64,000 nucleotides of DNA from positions 682,001 to 746,000 of the forward strand of contig ML991772.1 of the NCBI GenBank assembly GCA_010094025.1, written 5' to 3'. The notes below the pieces were generated by a model. The model made no database searches, had not been told where the DNA came from, and saw only the letters and a program-made list of their open reading frames with translations. Shown here piece after piece: positions 11,270 to 21,687 of the stretch (position 1 is its first letter; each line of letters begins with the position of its first letter). Origin of the DNA: Viridothelium virens (Eukaryota; Ascomycota; Dothideomycetes; Trypetheliales; Trypetheliaceae). Position numbers and translations under genes: made by a program.

Positions 11270-12530
11270 TTGGTAGGCTTTCTATTATTGTCGTGGAATA
11301 TTCTTAATATTGTGGTCACCAAGACGGATCGGAGCGGCAACCTACAGCACGTACGAATTCCAGGCAACTGTACAACCTCACCCTTTCCTGCGGTATCTAG
11401 CGCCTCAATGTTTCAGAGAATGCTTGCAAACAGGTTTATGGAGGATGGCTACGGCCAGAAAGGTCTGCTATCTTCTACAATATGTCGGATTCCCAGTTGC
11501 GGCCAGCGGTAACTGATTGCATATTCTTGTTGGTGTAATTTGTACAGCACACATTGGTCGATGCCGTACGTGATGGCGTCGCTCTTGGCGAAGGCAAAAT
11601 CTCAGAGAAAGCCGACTGGCTAGACCACCGCTTTAAAGGTGCATTAGATGAGGTCACAATTTGCCTTCATTGCCTATATCATTGCCCGACATCACGAAAG
11701 CCATTAGTGCGCCAAGATCTGGATCGCCAGATTTTGACTAATAGGTAAGTTTAAGTCGTCATAGTCTTAGGCATATACGTAGGTCTGTCCTGTGGCCTTG
11801 AAAGTCCGCCATGGCAACGCTCTCCTTAGTCGGTATCGCGACCAAGCTCACCGGAGCTTGCCAGTGGGAGCGGAGTCATTTCATTCCCTCAGCCAAGGCA
11901 TGCTGCAAACTCTGCATGACAATAAATCATCAAGCTAGCCTCGCGAATCGCCGACCTCGGACTCGGCCTTGGCTGACCTTTTCATGTCATTATTTAGAGC
12001 TGGTGCTAACGACTGACATTTTAGCTGCATATGGCAGAGCCGCGATAGCATGTATTGAGCAGGAGTCACATGGAATGGCAGAGTTTGACGCGGTAATAAG
12101 CGCAAGGTAGGCCATAAGCAAGTCAGCATATGTCAATGCTAGGCTGGCTTCGGACGGGCGATGCAGCTAAGAAGGTCAGTCTAGAGAAATGCTGCAACTC
12201 GACGGCTGTGCAGCACTATCAGAACGTAGCCACGGTGCGATACTATTTGTTAGACCCTGGGAATGTCTCGGCGTATTTTGTAGTAGTGATTACCTATGTT
12301 TCCCATATACATCGTCGCTTCTGTCATTGATAGATCTTGTACAGAGAACAAGGTAGCGTTCGAGCCTTAAAGGAGTTTGATAAGGATGTAACTACTGCAT
12401 TCTATAAGTACCCTGGTCGTGATTTCGCGATTCCCCTGCTTGAGGCGGGCGCCGCCGACGGAAGTTGTGGTCAGTGCCCCGCTTGCCGTGCTTCCGCAGC
12501 TATCTTCTTGCTGTTTCTCCTTAAATAGTC
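11270..12530 (+). pseudogene. Possible decayed or unrecognised multi-exon gene
   Basis: Several short plus-strand frames look protein-like and can be partly joined by splice consensus. One block near 11554-11657 begins Val-Asp-Ala-Val-Arg-Asp-Gly-Val and contains Trp-Leu-Asp-His-Arg-Phe-Lys. A second (about 12030-12091) follows a good branch/acceptor (GCTAAC...TTTTAG). A third starts at 12175 (Lys-Val-Ser-Leu-Glu-Lys-Cys-Cys). A fourth after 12343 includes Glu-Phe-Asp-Lys-Asp-Val-Thr-Thr-Ala-Phe-Tyr-Lys-Tyr-Pro. The last three join in phase by GTAATA and GTATTT donors. The 5' half needs frame changes between 11657 and 11990, and no start or complete frame is evident. I do not recognise the family. 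This could be a pseudogene or a gene with exons I cannot resolve. Confidence 0.3.
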
Positions 12531-12689
12531 ATCAATTATCCAACAAGGACTAGGTGAAGATATGAAGCTAGAATTGCATGGGTAGATAGAGGGAGCTTCG
12601 GGCTTTCATGCGCATCCAAAATTTCGGCAAAATTCGAAAGTCGACTTTTTCCGGGTGGCATTTCTACTTTTTTAACGCTTCTTCCTGAA

Positions 12690-13200
12690 ATACCTCAACC
12701 ACCACAAATTCCATCCTGAAGCCAGCGCGAGGGTGAACTTTCTTAAATGAGGGCCTTCGAACGGTATCAAAAGTGGTTGATAATTCGAAAAAAAATTATT
12801 TCTCGTGTGGAACAGGTGGGCACGCCATACAAAACGAACCATGCTCCATTCTTCTCGATACTCCGCAACGGATATCTCAACCACCACCACTGGAGATGGA
12901 GTATAACTGCGTAGGTGAAGTGATGCAATCGTCAGCTTCCGAACGAAACCGAAATTGAATAGAAATGCGAGAAAAAAATTTCTGCGATAAATTTGGTGGG
13001 AGCGCCATACAAATCGATCGGGGGTGCCCCTTTTTGAAGGCAGCTGCAGGAATGACGCAACAACCACAAGATATATTTTTGAGCCATTGTGAAGGTGGAA
13101 TCTTACATTGAAGAGCTTTCCAACGGTACAAAAATTATTCTAAAATTCGAAAAAAAGTTGGTTGACAAAAGTGGGCCAACCAATGTGTCCGAAATGCCTC
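12690..13200. repeat. Diverged tandem repeat, period about 180 bp, about 2.8 copies
   Basis: Three copies share the same ordered landmarks. These are CAACCACCAC-like boxes at 12696, 12878 and 13061 (spacing 182-183), a TCGAAAAAAA-like run near 12785, 12966 and 13147, and the box GTGGG-n2-CGCCATACAAA at about 12817 and 12997, degraded near 13171. An AATTCGAAAG run at 12631 hints at a further upstream remnant. Copies are too diverged for a recent duplication and are not in a supported gene. Confidence 0.75.
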
Positions 13201-13862
13201 TTGGAAACCGGATTTTGTATGGGACAAATTACTTTTTGGCAATTTTCTTGATGATCGCGGGACTACAAATCTCGCAAAGTATAGCGTCAAAGCCCCGCAG
13301 CCGAGCCACATCACCTGAGCTATTTTTTATGAGATTATCACCATTTCTCGTCGAGTTATGGCTGTTGAAAGTTGCTATGCTCGAAATCTGGCCGACCACC
13401 TTCTGTCCTTGAGTTCAGGCCCTAGCGCAATATTAGCGTCCCCCGCTCCGGACAACCCTGACTCAGCAAGCTCCGCTCCGCTACCTCTCCAACCCCGCCT
13501 CTCGTATGGAGTACGGAGGTAGTCATGGTGGTCCGCATCCAATGCATTTTCCGTATTCAGTCGCGACACCGTGCCAAATTGTGCGCTAGCACTCCTCGAG
13601 AGACCAAAAATTCGGTGTCTCACTAATATGATAATTAAAACCGTACATACGATCGATGTTCTTGTATGAGCTTGAGGCAAAGATGAAGACTTCATTGCGT
13701 TGTGTACAAAATTAACCCAAGATCCTATCCGAAAACTCTGCAAACGCTATAATCGCCATATACGCTATGCCTTCGTCCAATACGATCCCAAACACCTGCG
13801 ATGCGTCTAAAATTCCATCCGTGATCCTATGAAGTACCGAATTTCCAGTTTCCCATCCCAAC
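13201..13862. other. Intergenic, no gene seen
   Basis: This is the downstream flank of phospholipase B and holds no supported coding region. Confidence 0.5.
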
Positions 13863-15880
13863 TCATATTATCAGACTCAAAGCCGTCAGCACCGCAGCTC
13901 CAGCAGCCACCATGCTCGCACCCAAACGCCCAGCTCCCGCCACCTTTGTCACGCCCACAATCATGCTCGGATCATACTGCCCGGCAGGCTCCGTGCTGTT
14001 CACCGTCCCATCCCAGCAATATCGACTAAAGCAATCCTGACACACCTGCGGCAGCCGAGTGCCCGTGCGATCGGCACTGCGGCTCAAGATAGCACAGCCA
14101 ACACAGGCAGACCACTCAGAGTCGCGCGTGCCGTTCGCCTGAGTGACAACATTGTAGCCGTTCTGGATCACCGCATCCCGCACTGAGTTGTTGAGCGATG
14201 GGTCGAAGGTGGAGAGGTTGGAGTCGAAGCTATACGGCTGGTTGGGGAGGTAGACGATGAGAGGAGGAACGGTGGCACTGTCGGTTAGCGTGAAGTTGGA
14301 GCTGTTGCAGCCGAAGAAGGTCGGGTGGTTGTTGAGGCCGAGGTTGACGAAGGTGTTTTGGTCGGGGATGCTGGGAAAGAGAGTGCCGTTTTGAATGGAG
14401 GCGTTGCTGGTGCGCTCGTAGGTGGCGACGAGCGAGGTGCCGTTGGGCCACCCGAAGCCGGAAACGGTGTCATTGGAGGAGTCGACGGCGAAGATGACGT
14501 CGACTTTGCGAACGGGTTGGATGAGGGGGTGGAGAGGGATATTTTGAAGATCCTCCCCGCCGTCGACAAGAGTCAGTTGCTTGGAGTTGGCGTTTTCGTT
14601 CGTGTCGTTGTTGAAGCCGAAGAAAGGATTGGGTTCCCACGATGCAATGTCGTTGTCACTTGCAGAGACGGAACTCAGAATCGAATTGAGCGCCGACTTG
14701 AGAAGACTAGGCACCCCAGCGGTATCGTTGATCTGTAGAAAGAACTGGTTGAATAAGGATGACGATGTTCCCATGACAAATCCAGCATTGTCGAAACCAC
14801 GCACGCACTGCTCGTTGTCCGGAAGCGATCCACCACTGAAGTTAGATCCGACATAGCGGAGCGGAGCAAAACCAAAGAGAGTGGGATCAAAAGAACCAAG
14901 TTCCCATGGGTTGAACTCGTAGATTGTGGCATTGTCAGCAACGATCAATTGACCAGGTGAGCGTCCGTCGGATACCAGAATTGGCATAGGACTATTTCCT
15001 GCCTGAAAATCTGGGTCATCGGCGATGGATGAGAAGGTGTAAGCTGGACCTCCGTTCGAAGCATTGACTAATTGAAAGGATAGAGCACGACCCCAGTAAT
15101 CAGTGATGGATGTATCGTATCCAGCATCTTTCTTGTCGCCAACTTCGTCGGCTAACGTAGTGTAGTACTCTCCAGAGTCAAGCACTTGGATCCCTCCTTT
15201 GTCAGGCCCCTCGAAAATGGAATTGCCGAACTGCCACAGACTACCAGACACGTCGGTCGTAGTATTTTGGATGGCTTGCACAGATGTGAAGTTATTCACA
15301 TACAGACTGCCAACAAGCCAGCCGCCCCCTGAGAGGCCAGCTAAATATGTGGAAGCTTGCAATAGACCCCCAAGCATACCATTTTCTGTCGAATTTGCGG
15401 TGCGATTGTCAAAGGCCGCGAGGGCTCCTGCACCATTCGTACAAGCTCTGTATCCACCTCCAGACACAGCAATTCCGATATTGGGTAACGCGGAAGCATT
15501 ATGCGCATTATTGTTAATGTATCCTACAGCATCAAAGCCTGATATATTCAATCGCGAAAATAGATCCGTCATGGGAGATACAGTGTTGTTGCGCCTCGTT
15601 GACAACCATGACGACTCCTCTGGGGAAATGTTTGATGCTCCACGTATCCTTGGTCGATTTGATGGACAGTCAACGGTAGCAGGCGTATATCCGTTCGGAG
15701 CATCTGGCGTAGCCCTTCTGAGAACCTGAAGATCTCGAGCAGATTGATGTTCAATTGAGGCAGCAAGGGCTAGCGATCTGTTAGCAGGGATCGTTTACAA
15801 CCAGATGTAGTCATTTCATTACCCAAATTGGATGATACAAGTACACAAAATATAAGACGAAAGGTACTGAGAGGATCCAT
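13863..15880 (-). CDS. PLB1: Phospholipase B / lysophospholipase, GPI-anchored
   Basis: The enzyme cleaves acyl chains from phospholipids and lysophospholipids at the cell surface or outside the cell. The long exon (15769-13863) has no start of its own. A 58-nt first exon (15880-15823) joined through a 53-nt GT-AG intron supplies ATG and a signal peptide of about 23 residues (Met-Asp-Pro-Leu-Ser-Thr-Phe-Arg through Leu-Ala-Leu-Ala-Ala-Ser). The total is about 654 residues, normal for fungal PLB. The PLA2_B catalytic elements are present: Ser-Gly-Gly-Gly-Tyr-Arg (about 122-127), the nucleophile motif Gly-Leu-Ser-Gly-Gly-Gly-Trp (Ser166) and Asp-Gly-Gly-Glu-Asp (Asp422). Many Asn-x-Ser/Thr sites and paired Cys near the C-terminus fit a secreted glycoprotein. 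The last 20 residues form a hydrophobic GPI-attachment signal. Confidence 0.93.
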
Positions 15881-18422
15881 GTCGGAATGAGATGGACCGA
15901 AAAGCTAGATACAGACGTAAGAAGATGAAATCTCAAGGTCTTGAGACGTGAGAAGTGATCTCGCTCGCGTGTTTGGTGATCGCGTGAGATATTTCAAGCA
16001 AACATAGCGGCGTAGCTCGGATTAGGCCAAGTCCGGGAATTTCGGCATGACGCAGTTTGCTCGAGTGCTGCGCCCCTGATGATCCCCGACGCCTCTTACC
16101 AGTTGTGGCCATGTTCAATTTAAGAGGTCAGTCTTGCCAACTGCCAAGCTGGCCAAGGAATCCTACGCTTTGTTCCGTATGAAATTATGCACGACACAAG
16201 CGCGCTGAAAATGCCGAATCCAGCTAGAGGGTAAGTATTCCTTACGTCAATCACGATTCTACACACGCTTTGGTGAAACGGATGAAAATAGACTTTGCAT
16301 TTATGACGATCGCACAATCCCGCCACGATCTAAAAGAAAACATTTGAAACTAGGCTGCTCGTGTCGGACAAGTATCAAAACTCGATGCCTGAACTCCGTG
16401 TATTCATGTCGTTCCTGCTGCAACGAGGGTGTTGAAGACAGAATACTGAGACTGAAACTATCTCGTCATATCCCAAAAAGATATCGCACTGCGACTGACG
16501 GCTTCTCTAACGAGGTCGACGTGCGTAAAAGCCTTCTAGCTTCTTCTTCACGGCAGAAGGAGCCTGAAATTTTAAGTCGCCATTATTGAAGAGGACAAGG
16601 TAGCTATCGTTCTTAAAAAGGTTAAGGGGGACTTACTGCGGCACAGAGAAGTAGTCGTGAGCGACCGGAAGCTGAGTTCGTTCGATCCTAATACGGGACA
16701 TATGAACTCACGGTGATCCTCGAAGGACTTACCCTGCTTCCACCGTTCTAAGCTGGCCTGGAGGCTGGGGTAATACTTGCGAAGCGTCCAAGACGCTGAC
16801 CCGGCGTTGGTGGTATATACATACGAGCCTCGCCGTCCAAGTGTCACATTAGTTGATGTAATGACGTCGCTCGATCGCTTTTGGGAGGCCGCCTTCGAGG
16901 GATTTGCTCTGCAAGCTCCAACACCCCGCATCAGTCAAAGATGAAACCTCTGGCATTTGCAACGCATTGCATTTGCATGGCAGTGCTTTCATCTCTCCTG
17001 TTATACACAGTCATGTCATCCCCAGTGTCGCTCAGACTGGCCCATTGACTGCGCCTTGCATTTCTCACATCCTCTGCCAAATCTTTGCAGATACCTTCCC
17101 TGCACTGTGCTTCAGCGATCTTAGTGGACGGAACGTGGGGTAGGAGCTTGGGTATCCCAATGCTTGCCCGAGATACTTGCGATTGGGCAAGTCCTTTCAT
17201 CATTGGTAAAGATAACGGTTGGCAATGGTCGAAGATGATGATTGCAAGCCCCCCTCTGTGGAAGTGGATATGGCCTGGGATTTCGTTGCTACTGAATAAC
17301 TACGCTTTTGCGAAAACATGCTTTTGCGGGTCTTTTCCCACCGCATCAGCGATGCTTCCGGAGAACGTTTTCCTGTGCGTTTGTTGACTAGTTGCGAACG
17401 TAAAAAGAGATCAAGCCTTGCACCAGCTCAACTCTCCAAACATCATTCCTCGGATCTTTTCGAAGTTGTTTCAACCTATGCTCAACGCTGTCACAGTCTC
17501 TCTCCCGTCTCCTTAGGTTCGGTGCAATCGTCTTGCCCCCAGAGAGAGGCTCTGTGTACCTTTTACTTCCTGAGATGCGTTGCAAAGGAAGTAGAATATC
17601 GGATATTTGAATTGGTCAACGCAGCAAATGCAAAGCTCTCTTATTTTAAGGGGGAACCAATGTGCGGAAGCTGCTGCAAAAGCAGTGTGTATTAATGATA
17701 ACAAACGGGTCTGTGAGACCAGCAGCACTTCTTCAAAATGCCGTGGTACGATATGCACACTTCGCTCCGTAGTCATAGTGTTGCAAGAATGAATTGTTGG
17801 CTCAAGGTATTACGCCAATAGTACATACGCACCTAATCCGGGATTGACGAGTCTAAGATTACACGGGGAAAGAAATGGTCATTCAACAGAATCGTCAATT
17901 TATCGCAAAGATTGCTCTTTGAGAGTAAAAGAGGTGAGATTTTGAGGAAAGCATCCTATCCCGTAATCGACTTCATAGCACGTGAGATGATTTGGGACAT
18001 CTTGAATAGCTTCGCTGCTTGCCAACAATTGCCATACTGTCGATCATCTCTATGCTTAGGTGGTTGCGATTCTGTCTAAGAGTCTGAGGAGGACGCGAGA
18101 TTGCCAATGAAGAGCTACCAGAGGCAACAACGAGAGGTAATACTCCATGTAGGTGGAGGACAGAAGCTAACGGCGGACCCCGGCGTGTTATCTTAGGGTA
18201 ACGTTCTCCCGTTTCCCGACCTCCAATCGATCTCCCCTCCGGTAATCGACCTGCTTATTTCGTGCGGTGCTCCGCCGGTTCTCGCCGCACTTCACCTAGA
18301 ATCGCACAGGAACCGATAAGGGAAATTGTTAGCTGGGACCCTTCAAAAATACGTCGCATCGCGCGTCGGCTCACCATGTACCACATTTCCTACCGAAGTC
18401 GCCCAACTGAGCTGCGACGACG
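15881..18422. other. Gene-poor tract
   Basis: Apart from a possible short coding remnant near 16800 on the minus strand (listed separately), this 2.5 kb shows only scattered short frames. The last few hundred bases are the promoter and leader of the NCS1 permease. Confidence 0.4.
16700..16931 (-). CDS. Possible gene fragment of unknown family
   Basis: A minus-strand frame contains a protein-like block, Leu-Gly-Arg-Arg-Gly-Ser-Tyr-Val-Tyr then Trp-Thr-Leu-Arg-Lys-Tyr-Tyr-Pro-Ser-Leu, followed by a possible GTAAGT donor near 16731. It resembles a Gly-Ser-Tyr-Val...Trp...Tyr-x3-Leu pattern I recall from uncharacterised fungal proteins. I cannot assemble a start or the downstream exon, so this is either a fragment or chance. 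Confidence 0.2.
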
Positions 18423-20083
18423 ATGGCGGACGAGAAAAATGACATTGAGACTGGATCTCGACCTGTGCCGGACACTGACACGTCCTGGAATGAAGAGGTG
18501 ATCGTTGCGAGGGAGCTACAGCATAGGAATACGATTCTGCATAAGCTGCGGCAAGGAGAAGAATGGCTCGACGCAAAGATGGGAATCGAGACCCGCGGCA
18601 TTGATCGCATACCAGATGAAGAGAGACGACCGCCGTCGATATGGAATGTTTTCTTCCTCTGGTGGAGTCTCAACATGCATGTCGGAGTCCTCCCGCTGGG
18701 TATCCTTGGACCTGAGTTTGGCCTCAGTCTTAACCAGTCTGTCGCTGCTAGTGTCGTTGGTATCATTCTCGGCGCGCTTTGTACATCATATACAGGCACG
18801 CTAGGCCCTAAGTTGGGCCTTCGAGCTGGTGAGTCCCCTGAATGGCCCGTCGGAACCTGAATTTTGTACTAAGTGAAATCTAAGTTGCGACGTCTCGATA
18901 CTCCTTCGGTTTCTGGGGCGCAAAGATCTGCTCTGTTCTCAATGTTATAATAGGCGGTGGCTATATGGTTGTCAATCTTGTAGTGGTCGGACAGGTGCTG
19001 AGTGCAGTATCGGACTATAAGCTGACTATTACCGTTGGAATCGTCATCATTGCTGTGGTTGGATATGTGGTCTCCCTCTTTGGTTTCCGTGTCGTCCACA
19101 CATTCGAGAAATACTGGTGGATGTTAACCCTGGTCTTGATGCTGGTCCTCCTGGGACAAATTGCCCCCTACGTGGATGCTAGCATTGTTCCACAAGGCGA
19201 CACCGACCTCTCTTTGGCGGGAAACTTCTTAACAATACTAGCTATCAATTTCTGTGAGTACACCTCTTGTAGGCCACCTCTCGAGCTGCCGTCACTAATT
19301 TAATATCCAGCCAACTCTTCTGGCTGGTGCTCTATTGCATCGGATTATTACGTCAACTATCCTTCGAAAACGCCCTCGTGGAAAATCTTTGCCCTCACTT
19401 TCTGGGGTATTGTGATTCCTACGACGCTCGTTACTGTGACCGGCTGCTGTCTTAGTAATGCTGCCATCACCGCAGCTGTGCCCCGTTTTGCGGAAGCTTA
19501 CGGGGATCATGGCCTAGGTGGACTGATTAGAGAGACATATCATCCCATTGGCTGGTCCAAGTTCTGTCTGGTAATCCTGATGTTCTCGGTCCTTGGCAAT
19601 AACGTTGCAAACGCCTACAGTAGTGGATTGAGCCTGCAATTGCTTGGGCACTACTTCCATGCGGTCCCAAGGTTTTTGTGGTCATTGGTGTGGGTTGTGG
19701 TTGTTGCTGTCCTTGCCATTGCAGGTCAAGAGCATCTTAGCACCATTGTTTCGAATTTTGTCTCGCTTCTTGGCTACTGGACAATATCTTTTACTTTGGT
19801 CTTGCTAGTCGAGGACCAATGGTTTCGTCGCAGGGAAGGCTACAATCTCTTAGTGTGGGATCAGCCGTCCAAGCTCCCAATAGGTGCTGCTGCCGTGACT
19901 GCTCTTCTTGCTGGCTACTTGGCTGGTGGCGTGAGTGGGATGTCTCAGACATGGTATATTGGACCCATCGCAGCAAAGTTTGGTGGCACTGGGGGTGATG
20001 TGGGTATCTACTTGAGTGCAGTCTTCACGCTTATAGTATATCCGCCTCTGAGGGGTTTTGAGAGAAGCAAAACAGGGCGATAG
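18423..20083 (+). CDS. NCS1 purine-cytosine permease (Fcy2-like)
   Basis: This is a proton symporter for nucleobases or related ring compounds at the plasma membrane. Exons 18423-18828, 18885-19253 and 19311-20083 join in phase through two introns of 56-57 nt, giving 515 residues, normal for the family. The N-terminus is hydrophilic and acidic. It is followed by the conserved Arg-Gly-Ile-Asp-Arg-Ile-Pro and Glu-Glu-Arg-Arg-Pro-Pro-Ser block (about 60-77) and a Trp-Trp-Ser-Leu-Asn/Gly-x-Leu-Gly-Pro TM1 region. The Ser-Arg-Tyr-Ser-Phe-Gly-Phe-Trp-Gly-Ala-Lys motif (about 137-147) is restored by splicing. Ten to twelve membrane segments can be counted. It is separated by only 47 bp from the convergent oxygenase gene and lies near a Zn2Cys6 regulator. 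Substrates in this family include adenine, guanine, hypoxanthine and cytosine; the exact one is not readable. Confidence 0.9.
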
Positions 20084-20130
20084 CATATGGCTGAATCCAT
20101 TCATATACCCAGCATTCAAGCTTCTTTTCC

Positions 20131-21177
20131 TCACGCTTCAGACACAACCTGTGGAGCGATATCATTTTCTCTTGCCCTTGCATGTTCCATGGCCCGATAT
20201 TTATCAATCGTCTCTTGTCCCTTAAAATTCGCCTTCAACCTCATAGTCGCCCTCTGCTTAATCCACTCATCCGCAGTCAGCGCCTCCTTCCCATCCTCCT
20301 CATCCATCAACGATTTCAATGGAACATCCCCATTCGGCCTCGCAAAATACACCACCGAATGCCTCGAACACTTCGCCTGCTCCCCCGGCGGCCCCATCAC
20401 CCGATGCAACCCACTAAACACCCTCCTCCCCAACAGCTGCACCAACGCATCCCCCAAATTAATCAGCGCACACCCCGGCACCGGCCGCACATACCTCCAC
20501 TCGCGCGTCTCGGGGTCCATCGCCTGCAGCCCGCCCAACCGATTAAACAACACGGTCACACTCCCATAATCCGTATGCTCGCCCAGGGCAATCCTCCCAC
20601 TCGCCACCGGCGGTGCATGCGTCACCCTCGCCTGGTCTCCACTCTGCGCCTCCAGCCGATGCAGCGCCAGCAGCTCTCCTTCAGGCACACCAATCCCTTG
20701 CTCGAGGGCGCGCAGGATGCCCATGACCACCGCATGGGCGTCGCGCATGAACTGCTGGAGCTGCGGGGTATGGTCTTCGATGGGGGCGGGCTGGGGGAGG
20801 CGGGACGCCGCTGGCGTGACGCCGAGGAGGTCGTCCTTGGGGATGTTGTAGAACTCGTTGATGTCGGGGGTGCCGGAGGCGTCGACGACCGAGGCGCCTT
20901 GGTGCTTGTATCCGAAGTAGCGTCCGTGGCTGCCCATGTCGTATTGGAGCTTTTCTGGGAGTGGGAGCCGGAAGAGGGCGTCGGCGAGGTCGAACATGAA
21001 GTCAGAGTCGATGGGGTGGTGGGACAGGAAGAAGAAGCCGACGCCTTGGGTGGCGCTGAGCATGGCTTGGAGAGCTGGGGGTGAGAAGGAGAGGAGGTCA
21101 TGGTATGAGATTGTGGGGATGTCTGCCGTGGGGATGTCGGAGGGGAAGGGGGGGATGTCGGAGTCTTGTGGTGCCAT
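20131..21177 (-). CDS. 2-oxoglutarate/Fe(II)-dependent oxygenase (IPNS-like)
   Basis: This single-exon gene encodes 348 residues. It has the N-terminal DIOX_N region (Asp-Ile-Pro-Thr-Ile-Ser-Tyr near 19-25; Gly-Val-Gly-Phe-Phe-Phe-Leu near 45-51) and the double-stranded beta-helix core. The Fe ligands are His201-x-Asp203 (Glu-His-Thr-Asp-Tyr-Gly-Ser) and His258 (Gly-Leu-His-Arg-Val). The 2-oxoglutarate binding Arg272-x-Ser274 (Ser-Arg-His-Ser) is intact, so it should be an active dioxygenase. The family includes thymine-7-hydroxylase, gibberellin/flavonoid oxidases and many secondary-metabolism enzymes. The adjacent nucleobase-type permease makes a pyrimidine or purine substrate an attractive guess, but the sequence does not prove it. 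A long frame on the opposite strand here is a composition artefact. Confidence 0.9.
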   Translation of the reverse strand: MAPQDSDIPPFPSDIPTADIPTISYHDLLSFSPPALQAMLSATQGVGFFFLSHHPIDSDFMFDLADALFRLPLPEKLQYDMGSHGRYFGYKHQGASVVDASGTPDINEFYNIPKDDLLGVTPAASRLPQPAPIEDHTPQLQQFMRDAHAVVMGILRALEQGIGVPEGELLALHRLEAQSGDQARVTHAPPVASGRIALGEHTDYGSVTVLFNRLGGLQAMDPETREWRYVRPVPGCALINLGDALVQLLGRRVFSGLHRVMGPPGEQAKCSRHSVVYFARPNGDVPLKSLMDEEDGKEALTADEWIKQRATMRLKANFKGQETIDKYRAMEHARARENDIAPQVVSEA

Positions 21178-21687
21178 TGTGGTAAGAGAGCTCAGAACTG
21201 TTTTACTGTCTTGGTTTTGCTGGAGAAGAAAGTAGGAAAACTTGACGAAAAGACGGTTTGGACTTTAATACTTGGAGTTGACTCTTCAACTTCCGTCTTT
21301 ACCCCTCATCTCGAAGCCCGGTATTCCGTACGTACATGCATAACGTGATAAGCCTATAAGCTTTTATAGGCTAAGCATCCAAACAAGGAAATCAGGAGAA
21401 AAAGTAACCCACTATTTAACGTCATTTCAAAAGCCACAGCCTTGCTTTTGTTCTTACGGGAAGTGAAAAATAGTCTAGTGTGAAGCCATGTACACGCATG
21501 GGATTACTTTGAATGAATCTCACTGGAGTAACCCCCAGTCGAATTGCTTCCGATGATGCCTCGAATCAATACAATTCCGCCACCTTCGGCTTTGATACCC
21601 GCATAGCTAGATATAGAATCTCGTTTCCATCGGAGCCACATGATGACGGGTCCAAAAGAGGATCTTCAGATATCCCCATCCCCTACT
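21178..21687. other. Oxygenase promoter region
   Basis: The region lies between the oxygenase start and the 3' end of the Zn2Cys6 gene, both on the minus strand. It holds the oxygenase promoter and the inverted repeat at 21351-21372; no gene is seen. Confidence 0.5.
21351..21372. repeat. 22-bp inverted repeat upstream of the oxygenase
   Basis: Nine-base arms AGCCTATAA and TTATAGGCT flank a 4-nt centre. The palindrome lies about 175 bp upstream of the oxygenase start codon. It could be a regulator-binding site or chance; Zn2Cys6 proteins usually bind CGG triplets, which it lacks. Confidence 0.5.

Noticed and set aside
14325-14738. 137-codon plus-strand frame
   Set aside because: It is antisense to the phospholipase B catalytic exon; Gly/Val/Asp-rich shadow.
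20182-21084. 300-codon plus-strand frame
   Set aside because: It is antisense to the 2OG oxygenase, whose Fe and 2-oxoglutarate ligands are all in place. The antisense product is compositionally extreme.
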